NCBI GenBank assembly: GCA_903959175.1
Contig: CAJBVW010000349.1
Location: 1 to 53,825, forward strand
DNA: 53,825 nucleotides
Source: an uncultured Pseudomonadota bacterium
GTDB taxonomy: Bacteria; Myxococcota_A; UBA796; SXON01
Reading direction: 5' to 3'
A program made the position numbers and the translations under genes. The notes beneath the pieces were generated by a model, which was not told where the DNA came from, made no database searches, and was given only the letters and a program-made list of their open reading frames with translations. Every line of letters begins with the position of its first letter. Positions within the stretch are counted from its first letter, which is position 1. Positions 1 through 7,290 of the stretch are shown here, piece by piece.

Positions 1-163
1 GCCAGAAGTGCCCGTCCGCCGTCCACGGTCGGGCCAATCCCGCGCGAGGGGGCGTCACCCGAAGGGCGGAGACCGGTGCCCGGACCGGGCTCCGTCGGGC
101 GGCGTCCGCGCCGACCGATAGCACCCGGCCGGCGCAGCCGGCGCGCCGAGCAGAGCCGTCGCC

Positions 164-263
164 GCTTCCATCGTCGTAGGTGGTAAATGATGAGGCCAGA
201 CCCCCACTCGCGACTTCTGTAGCTTCCATCGTTGTAGGTGATAAATGATGGGGTCTGACCCCT
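164..263. repeat. Two direct copies of a ~42-bp element (164-205 and 222-263), consensus GCTTCCATCGTYGTAGGTGRTAAATGATGRGG..GACCCC; REP/RAYT-associated-like intergenic repeat
   Basis: Read directly: gcttccatcgtcgtaggtggtaaatgatgaggccagacccc versus gcttccatcgttgtaggtgataaatgatggggtctgacccc, 58 bp apart, about 5 mismatches; copy 2 carries the perfect palindrome GGGGTC-T-GACCCC. Confidence 0.75.
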
Positions 264-459
264 CCGGGAGCCCCCTCCGGGAGCCCCTCCGGCCCCCTCC
301 GGCCCCCCTCCGGGGCCCCCCGGCCCCCCACCGGGGCCCCCCCGGGCCCCCTCCCCTTCCGGGGACCACACTCCCAGCGCCGCCGCACGCGCCGCCGCAA
401 CGTTGACGTCCCGCCGCGCACCCCCTACGTTCCGCCTCCCCACGGCCCTCGGAGTGCCC

Positions 460-2337
460 ATGTCCCCCTCTCGCGCGCTCACCCGGGCGCCCCGCCTGGT
501 GCTCCTCTCCGCGCTGCTCGGCCTCGGCGTGCTCGCCGCCGCCGCCGCGATCGACGCGCTGCCCGCCGCCCAGGCCGCGAACGCCCCGCTCTTCGCCGGG
601 CAGGGCCTCGTCGAGCTGATCCGGCCGACCGACCTCGTGGGGGACGGCGCCTCGCCGGTCGACATGTACCTGCTGGCCCTGAACCCCGACGGCGCGCCGA
701 TCTCCGGGTGGAAGGTCAAGCTGAACCTCACCGGCGGCACCGCGAGCGAGCTGTCGGACCTCGGCGGCGGCCTGCAGAAGTTCACGTTCACGCCGACGAA
801 GGGCGAGGGCGCGGCGGTCGCGACGATCGAGGTCAAGGGCAAGCTCTCGTCGAAGGAGTCGTTCTCGAAGAAGTGGACGGTGCCCGTGGCCCCCTCGCGC
901 GTGCGGCAGCTCGGCGTCGTGGCCGACCCCGCGCAGCTCACCCTCGGCGTCGACAAGACCGCGAGCGTGGCCTTCAACATCCAGGGTGTCGGCGCCCTCA
1001 CCGGCGTGAAGATGGCGTTGAACGTCTCCACCGGCGCGATCGCCAACGTGACCGACCTCGGCGGCGGCCAGTACAGCGGCCTGTACACGCCCCCGACCAA
1101 CGCGGGCGCGCAGGTGGCGCTCGTGACCGCGGCGGACAGCGCCGACCCGACGCGCACCTACGGCCACCTCGCCATCCCGCTCACGGTGAACGTCGAGCAG
1201 TCGGTGACCGTCGCGCCGGGCGCCCGCGTGATCCTCAAGGTCGGCGGCCGCGAGTTCGGCCCCGTCACGGCGGACTCCAAGGGCCGCGCCAAGATCCCCG
1301 TCGTCGTGCCGCCCGGCAGCGGCACCGCGACCCGCGTGCAGATCGGCGCGGACGGCGTCGCGAAGGAGGAGCCCTTCGACCTCAAGCTGCCCGCCGTGCG
1401 CCGCATCGCGCTGTTCCCCTCGGCCGCGTCGCTGCCGTCGGACGGCCGCCTCCAGGTGCCCGTGCGCGCGATGGTCGTGACGCCCGAGGGTAAGCCCGAC
1501 GAGAACGCCGCGGTGACCTTCGCCGTGACCGCCGGCACCGTCGGCCCCGCGAAGCACGAGGGCGGCGGCATCTACGTCGCGACCTACACGCCGCCCTACG
1601 GAAACGCCATCGCCAAGGCGACGATCACCGCGAAGTTCGGGGACCGCCCCGTCGACGTCGACACCCGCCCCGTCACCCTCGTGCCCGTCCGCGCGACGGC
1701 CGTGGCGCTGACCCCCGGCCCGCTCCCCGCCGGCGCCACCACCCTCGCGGTGAGCGCCACCGTGACCGGCCCCGACGGCGCCAAGCTCGCCGGGCGCGCG
1801 CTCGCCTTCAGCGTGGACGGCGCCAAGCTCGCCGAGGTGAAGGACCTGAAGACCGGCGACTACACCGCCACCTTCACCCCCACCGGGCGCGGCCCCGTCG
1901 AGATGACCGCCACCGTCGGCGCCCCCGCCACCGGCAACGCGCTCGCGCACATCGTGGTGCTGCCCTCGCGCGAGCGGCTGCCCCCCGACGGCCTCTCCAG
2001 CGCCATGCTCACCGTCGCGACCCTCGACGAGTTCGGCTACCCCGTCCCCAACGTCCAGGTCGACCTCGCGCTGCTCGTCGGCGACGGCGCCCTGCCCGCC
2101 TCCGCCACGACGAACGCCGAGGGCATCGCGCGCGTCTACTACACGGCGGGGCGCGCCAACACCTTCGTCGGCATCGAGGCGAGCGCGTACCAGCGCGCGG
2201 GCGGCGCGTCGCTCGTGCAGGTGGCGCCGTCCGTCACGATTCCGGACCTGCCGCTCTCCGCGAGCGCGCCGGTCCAGGCGCTGATGAACGAGTGGGCCGC
2301 CGCGATGACGGCGGTGCGGATCGAGCGGACGCCGTAG
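460..2337 (+). CDS. Exported multi-Ig-like (Big_1/invasin-like) repeat protein
   Basis: Signal-peptide-like N-terminus (MSPSRALTRAPRLVLLSALLGLGVLAAAAAI) and recurring Ig-like signatures GGGLQKFTFTPT, GGGQYSGLYTPPT, GGGIYVATYTPPYG, KTGDYTATFTPTG; ATG 460 chosen inside ORF 403-2337. Confidence 0.75.
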   Translation: MSPSRALTRAPRLVLLSALLGLGVLAAAAAIDALPAAQAANAPLFAGQGLVELIRPTDLVGDGASPVDMYLLALNPDGAPISGWKVKLNLTGGTASELSDLGGGLQKFTFTPTKGEGAAVATIEVKGKLSSKESFSKKWTVPVAPSRVRQLGVVADPAQLTLGVDKTASVAFNIQGVGALTGVKMALNVSTGAIANVTDLGGGQYSGLYTPPTNAGAQVALVTAADSADPTRTYGHLAIPLTVNVEQSVTVAPGARVILKVGGREFGPVTADSKGRAKIPVVVPPGSGTATRVQIGADGVAKEEPFDLKLPAVRRIALFPSAASLPSDGRLQVPVRAMVVTPEGKPDENAAVTFAVTAGTVGPAKHEGGGIYVATYTPPYGNAIAKATITAKFGDRPVDVDTRPVTLVPVRATAVALTPGPLPAGATTLAVSATVTGPDGAKLAGRALAFSVDGAKLAEVKDLKTGDYTATFTPTGRGPVEMTATVGAPATGNALAHIVVLPSRERLPPDGLSSAMLTVATLDEFGYPVPNVQVDLALLVGDGALPASATTNAEGIARVYYTAGRANTFVGIEASAYQRAGGASLVQVAPSVTIPDLPLSASAPVQALMNEWAAAMTAVRIERTP

Positions 2338-2354
2338 GGAGGAGGGTCGCACCG

Positions 2355-3575
2355 ATGGGCAGGGACGAACGCATCCTCTGGGTGGTCTGCGGGGCGCTCC
2401 TGTGCGCGGCCGTGGTGGTGCGCGCGTACCAGCTCGACGTCCCGGCCGAGCTCTCCTTCGACGAACGGCACTTCGTGAACAACGCGCGGCGCTACCTCGG
2501 GGGCCGCCTCGACCAGAACGATCACCCGCCGCTCGGCAAGCTGCTGATCGCGCTGAGCATGGGCATCTTCGGTGACACCTCGTTTGGGTGGCGGGTCCCC
2601 TCGCTGGTGGCGGGGTGGGCCAACATCGGGCTGGCGTTCGCGTTGGGCGCGCGGCTCTTCCGCAGCCGGGTGGCCGGGCTCCTCGCCGCGACCCTGGTCG
2701 GGATCGACGGGTTCTTTCTCGTCTATTCGCGCACGGCGCTGATGGACGGCGTGCTCGTGACGGCGATGTACACGAGCGCGCTCGGGTCCGTCGTGGCGTG
2801 GCAGGAGCGGCGGGTGTGGCCCCTGGCCGTGGCGGCCGTGTTCGCCGGGCTGGCCGCCAGCATCAAGTTCAGCGGGGTCGTGTTCGTGGTTCCGTTGGTG
2901 ATCGCCGCCGGGTGGCGCTGGCGCGTGTGGCCCGTGTTGGCGCTGGCGCCGATGGCCTACGCCGCGGTGATGGCGGGCGCGTTGACACACACGGGCCAGC
3001 CGCCGGACGTGGTGGGGAACAGCCTGCGGCTCCTGGGGATCCACCTGGGGAAGGCGGATGGCTCCAACAAGTGGCTGTCCGCCTGGTACGAGTGGTTCGT
3101 CCCGACGCGGCCGATCGTGCTGCGGTACCGACGCTCCCACGGCCTCGTGCGCGCGATGGTGACGCTCGGCAACCTCGCGATGTGGTGGTCCAGCGCGTTG
3201 TTGGTGCTCCGCGCCGCCGCCGCGCTGCTGCGGGCCCCCGTGGACCGGATGCTCGGAAAGCAGACCCCCGACCAGGGGTTCTACGGCGAACACCGCGCTG
3301 CGATCGCGTGGCTCCTCCTGCTGTGGCTCCTGCCGCTCGCGCCCTGGATGGTGAGCGGGCGGGACCCGTACCTGTACCACTACCTGCCGTCGTACGGGTT
3401 CGCGCTGATCCTGCTCGCGGGGGGCCTGACGTGGCTGTTCCGCACGCGGCCGGGGCTCGCGTGGGCCGCGCTCACGGGGTTCGTGGCCGTCTCGGCGGTC
3501 TACCTGCCGGTCTGGGCCGAGCTCCCGATCCGCACGGCGACCTGGGAGTGGCTCAGGTGGGTGCCGCCGCCGTAG
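2355..3575 (+). CDS. Dolichyl-phosphate-mannose-protein mannosyltransferase (PMT/GT39, GT-C) family membrane protein
   Basis: ELSFDERHFVNNARRYLGG...QNDHPPLGKLLIALS motif, many TM segments, YHYLPSYGFAL near the C-terminus; SD-like ggagg upstream. Confidence 0.8.
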   Translation: MGRDERILWVVCGALLCAAVVVRAYQLDVPAELSFDERHFVNNARRYLGGRLDQNDHPPLGKLLIALSMGIFGDTSFGWRVPSLVAGWANIGLAFALGARLFRSRVAGLLAATLVGIDGFFLVYSRTALMDGVLVTAMYTSALGSVVAWQERRVWPLAVAAVFAGLAASIKFSGVVFVVPLVIAAGWRWRVWPVLALAPMAYAAVMAGALTHTGQPPDVVGNSLRLLGIHLGKADGSNKWLSAWYEWFVPTRPIVLRYRRSHGLVRAMVTLGNLAMWWSSALLVLRAAAALLRAPVDRMLGKQTPDQGFYGEHRAAIAWLLLLWLLPLAPWMVSGRDPYLYHYLPSYGFALILLAGGLTWLFRTRPGLAWAALTGFVAVSAVYLPVWAELPIRTATWEWLRWVPPP

Positions 3576-3720
3576 ACGGGCCTCGACGGCGGCTCCCCCG
3601 GGACCGCCCTGACGGCCTCCTGCGCTGACGGCGCGGCGCGCGCGGACGCCGGGATCGCTCGGCCCCGCGCCACCCGGGCGCCCCCTCCACCGTGCCTACA
3701 TTCATCGGCGGAGGTACCGA

Positions 3721-4287
3721 ATGATTCAGTTTTGCAGCCTTCTCTTCGCGCTCGCGCTCACCGGGGTGGGCGCCGCGCAGGCGGCGGACAAGGACGCCCT
3801 CACCGAGGCGCAGGCGATGGGCGTGATGCTCATGTCCAACGCCGCCGAGGTGCAGATCGGACAGGCCATGGCGGCGCGCACGGCCGACCCGAAGGTGCGC
3901 GCGTACGCGATGCGCCTGCTCGACGACAACCTCAAGGCGAACCGTGAGCTGCTCGGGATCGTCGAGAACACCGGCATCCTCGCGGCGGACAGCAAGCTCC
4001 GCGACCAGCGGTACGCGGCCGGCATGAAGGAGGTCGGCGCGTTGTGGACCACCGAGCCGGGGACGGCCCTCGACAAGAAGTTCCTGACGGAGGCGGTCGA
4101 GGACCACGTCGAGTACCTCGAGATCATCGACACGCGGCTGCTGCCGAGCGCGACCACCGAGGAGCTGAAGACCTCGTTCACGGCGATGCGCGCGACCATG
4201 GCCGCTCACCTGCAGGAGGCGTGTCAGTTGGGCGCGCCGATGGGCGTCGACGCGAAGGGGTGTGCGACGCAGCCCGGGACGCGGTGA
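3721..4287 (+). CDS. DUF4142-like exported protein
   Basis: Signal peptide MIQFCSLLFALALTGVGAAQAAD; helical pattern AAEVQIGQAMAARTADPKVRAYAMRLLDDNLKANREL typical of DUF4142; GGAGG upstream. Confidence 0.65.
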   Translation: MIQFCSLLFALALTGVGAAQAADKDALTEAQAMGVMLMSNAAEVQIGQAMAARTADPKVRAYAMRLLDDNLKANRELLGIVENTGILAADSKLRDQRYAAGMKEVGALWTTEPGTALDKKFLTEAVEDHVEYLEIIDTRLLPSATTEELKTSFTAMRATMAAHLQEACQLGAPMGVDAKGCATQPGTR

Positions 4288-4434
4288 GGTAGCGGCGGGG
4301 GGGCGGGCGCCTCGCTGCGCCCGTCCACTCACCCCCTCCTCACGCGTCCTTGAACCTGGGCGCGACCCTGGCCGCTACGAGCCGGTGATCGACACTCCCG
4401 CGACAGTACAGAAATTGGCCCACACGCCCACGAG

Positions 4435-4486
4435 CTCTTCGGACCAACTCTTCGGACCAACTCTTCGGACCAACTCTTCGGACCAA
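4435..4486. repeat. Perfect 13-bp tandem repeat, 4 copies (CTCTTCGGACCAA)4
   Basis: Read directly; 52 bp with no mismatches, in an intergenic region. Confidence 0.97.
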
Positions 4487-4694
4487 GGACGACCTCCCGT
4501 GGCGGCCGAATGCACCGTTTATTGAGCGGCGAGCCCTGAGCCCCACCGCAGCGTCAGGTACCAACTCCCGCGTGGCGAGAGGTGTGTCCTGCAATCCGGG
4601 TACACGCTGGCGGAATGGAAAACGAACATCACGACGGGGGCGAAGCCCGGAAGCCCGAACCCGCAGAGATCGAAGTGACCGGAGTGTCGTCTGC

Positions 4695-4735
4695 TCGCCC
4701 CGCCTTGAGCGGTGCTCGACGAGCGAGGCGGGCGA
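4695..4735. other. GC-rich stem-loop upstream of the 4766-5493 gene pair
   Basis: TCGCCCCGCCT ... AGGCGGGCGA arms (one bulge) enclosing GCTCgacGAGC. Confidence 0.45.
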
Positions 4736-4765
4736 CGAGAGCGTTCTGCGGGTTAGCTTTTGAAA

Positions 4766-4996
4766 ATGTCCGACTCAGCGTTCGAAGCCCGTGCAGCCCG
4801 CCGCCGCGCCACCTGGGCCGGCGAGCTCAGAACCGAGCATCGGGCGGTTCAAGTCGACGAGACCACGGTGGAGCAACGCGTCGCCGTCATGCGGGAACTC
4901 GCCGAGGCCGGCTGGGCGCTGCGCGGGGCGCCGTTCCCGAGCTACACGCGGGCCGAAATGCCTGGGCGGGTGATTCGGCCGCGTGAGTCCGCTTGA
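4766..4996 (+). CDS. Small basic protein, first gene of a pair with a nucleotidyltransferase
   Basis: ORF MSDSAFEARAARRRATWAGELRTEHRAVQVDETTVEQRVAVMRELAEAGW...; its stop overlaps the TTG start of the next gene (TTGA). Confidence 0.6.
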   Translation: MSDSAFEARAARRRATWAGELRTEHRAVQVDETTVEQRVAVMRELAEAGWALRGAPFPSYTRAEMPGRVIRPRESA

Positions 4997-5493
4997 CCGC
5001 GCCGGCGCTGAACGAGGACTTCCTCGACCTCCTCACGGCCTTTGTCGAGGAGGGCGTAGAGTTTCTCCTCGTCGGAGCGTTCGCCCTTGCCGCGAACGGC
5101 GCCCCGCGGTTCACAGGAGACCTCGACGTGTGGGTTCGCCCGGACCCGGTGAACGCGGAGCGCGTGCTACGCGGCCTCCGCCGGTTCGGTGCTCCGGTTG
5201 ACGTGCATGGCCTCGGGGTTGAGGACCTGGGCCGCGCCGGCTCGATCTATCAGATGGGGCTTCCGCCCCGTCGTATCGACGTCCTTACCCAGATCGACGG
5301 CGTGACATTTGACGATGCGTGGCGCGGGCGCATCGTGGTACGCATCGGAGACGTGACGATGCCATTCTTGGGCCTGCGCGAACTGGTCCGAAATAAACGC
5401 GCGGCTGGAAGACCCAAGGATCTCCTCGACATCGAGCTTCTTCGGGAGGCGGGCGCACCGGTTGACGATGCCGAGGAGGAGTCCGACAGGTGA
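4993..5493 (+). CDS. Nucleotidyltransferase-fold (AbiEii/MNT-like, DUF6036-type) protein
   Basis: VEFLLVGAFALAANGAPRFTGDLDVWVRPDPVNAERV...GLRELVRNKRAAGRPKDLLDIELL: G-x(n)-R-x-T-x-DLDVWV motif and the typical RxKDLxDxELL tail. Confidence 0.75.
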   Translation: MTAPALNEDFLDLLTAFVEEGVEFLLVGAFALAANGAPRFTGDLDVWVRPDPVNAERVLRGLRRFGAPVDVHGLGVEDLGRAGSIYQMGLPPRRIDVLTQIDGVTFDDAWRGRIVVRIGDVTMPFLGLRELVRNKRAAGRPKDLLDIELLREAGAPVDDAEEESDR

Positions 5494-5643
5494 TCGCGGC
5501 GCGTAGCGGGAATGTGAGGATTGCGTCGAGACGGGTGCGGGAGTAGAGTCCGCCAGATTGGGGTGTTCATGCCGCGACCGAAGCCGCCACTTGGCCAGGG
5601 GGGCGCGCGGGCGCCGCGACGTACATCGCCTCCAGGCTCCCGA

Positions 5644-6203
5644 ATGATCGTGATCCTCCTCACGCTCGCCGGCTGCAACGGTCTGTCAGTTGAGGCCCCG
5701 TGTCCCGAGTTGAGGCCCTGTGTCCCGTCGTGATGCCGGACGATTTCAGCTTTGCGATGGCCGCTGGCTTCCTCGTTCAGGACGACGGCATCGGTGGTCT
5801 GGCGCTGGGCGTGTTCGGCGTGGACGAGCTGAAAAGCTGCCGCGCCGCGCAGCTCGAGATCGTGTCCGGTTGGAGTGGCGCCTCCCTCTTTCCCGAGGAT
5901 GCGATCACTTTCCGACCCGAGCTCGACGCGCTCTGCTCGTCGGCGCCGGACGATGAGGCGTGCGATGGCTACTTCGACCCAAACACGGGCAGGTATGCCG
6001 AGGTGGCCGACGACTTCGGAGACGTCCATCCGACCTACGTGAGTGCCCCCACCGACCCCGGCGGCAACTTTGCCGTGTACGTCCTCTTCGACACTGTGCC
6101 TGTCGCCGAGGACGGAACGCTTGTGCCCCTCGAAATCTACTCCTCCAACTTGCAACCTTCGAGTCCCTGGACCCTACTTCCGATGGAGGTCGGGGCCGAG
6201 TAG
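5644..6203 (+). pseudogene. Lipoprotein gene interrupted by an out-of-frame 20-bp tandem duplication (signal peptide/lipobox in one frame, mature part in another)
   Basis: MIVILLTLAGCNGLSVEAPCP- (stop 5733) and -VVMPDDFSFAMAAGFLVQDDGIGG... (ORF 5700-6203) become one frame if one copy of agttgaggcccYgtgtcccg (5688-5707 / 5708-5727) is removed. Confidence 0.75.
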
Positions 6204-6275
6204 ACCGAGGAGGTGTCGTCGTAGCGGCAGGGGCAGGAACAGGGAGAGTTCGAACCGCTTGAACTTCGGCGTGGC

Positions 6276-6665
6276 TCAGATCGCCTTTCGCAAGTAGTCC
6301 GAGCGGGTGAGGTCACCTCGTTTGGCGTCCAGCCGCGCCAACTCCGCGCGGGTGAGCATGACCGGCACCCGCTCCGTCCGCGGGGGCTTGGAGCGCTTCC
6401 CTCGTTCAGACGGTGGCAAGGGCTCGCCAAACCGCTCGCTCCACAGTTCGGCCGCGCGCGCATCGGTCCACCGCAACAGCGGAGCGTCCGCGAAACGGAA
6501 CGGCCGGGCTCCAGTGAGCGGATCCGGGCAGCCGGCGCACTCCCAGGTCCCGCTTTCGACAGCGAGCACCCGGCCGCCGCGACGGTAGCTCCGCACGTAC
6601 GGCACCAACCGCGCGAGCTGGCCGCACTCGGTGCACTCAGGAGGCGTAAGATCGGTTAGAAGCAT
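6276..6665 (-). CDS. Zn-finger (CxxC...CxxC) protein with ribbon-helix-helix-like C-terminus; antitoxin/regulator-like
   Basis: CTECGQ...WECAGC (YgiT/MqsA-like finger) and RVPVMLTRAELARLDAKRGDLTRSDYLRKAI. Confidence 0.5.
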   Translation of the reverse strand: MLLTDLTPPECTECGQLARLVPYVRSYRRGGRVLAVESGTWECAGCPDPLTGARPFRFADAPLLRWTDARAAELWSERFGEPLPPSERGKRSKPPRTERVPVMLTRAELARLDAKRGDLTRSDYLRKAI

Positions 6666-6743
6666 GGTTCACCCTCTATGAAAGCTGACGACAAGGACGT
6701 CAAACGCTCGACAAGGGGTATCCACAGCTTCCCCCCGTCCCAG

Positions 6744-7070
6744 TTAGTCCGGTTCGAAGACCCAGATCAGGGAGGGCCGGTCGGGATCAGTGCTCTGTTC
6801 GCAGCGGAGCCAGTAAGCTCCGGTAGCTGCTCGGCAACGTCCCACTCGTTCCAGTCCAGCGCGGCCGCCCCCTCGCGGGCGTAGTCCGTGACCCTCCCCC
6901 GCTCCTCCTCCACCGCGACCCGCACGCGACGGAGGAGGCTGTCAAAGATCGTCTGTCCACCGCATCCAGCCTTCGCGCGAGGGCGACGCCCGCAGCACCA
7001 GGCGGACCGTGAGGCTCCGGCCCTGTGCCGCACGATCACGCAGAAATCGACGAGCGAATGTCCCACTCTC
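6744..7070 (-). pseudogene. Candidate frameshifted gene remnant
   Basis: Three successive minus-strand frames carry plausible protein segments: RRFLRDRAAQGRSLTVRLVLRASPSREGWMRWTD / TIFDSLLRRVRVAVEEERGRVTDYAREGAAALDWNEWDVAEQLP / GAYWLRCEQSTDPDRPSLIWVFEPD*. Confidence 0.35.
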
Positions 7071-7290
7071 CGAGAACGCCCGAACAGACACAACCAACCC
7101 CAACCCCAACCCCAACGCTCCCCGCGGTAGGGATCCGCAGGGCGGCCGGCGCCGCGCCGGCCGGTCCCGGGGCGCGCCGCTCGGGGCGCGCACCGGACCA
7201 AGCGAAGCGCGCCCGGAGGAGCCCGACGGCGGGCGTCCTCGCCCGCCGGACCGCCCAGACCCCGACGCCGCCCCCGAGTTAGATCGCGCC

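Noticed and set aside
55-2352. 765-aa minus-strand ORF opposite the Ig-repeat gene
   Set aside because: Arg/Gly/Ala-rich shadow ORF typical of high-GC antisense frames; the plus-strand ORF has a signal peptide and domain repeats.
7085-7116. Telomere-like CCCCAA repeat
   Set aside because: Only about four units, in bacterial-type sequence; kept only as a low-interest G4 candidate.
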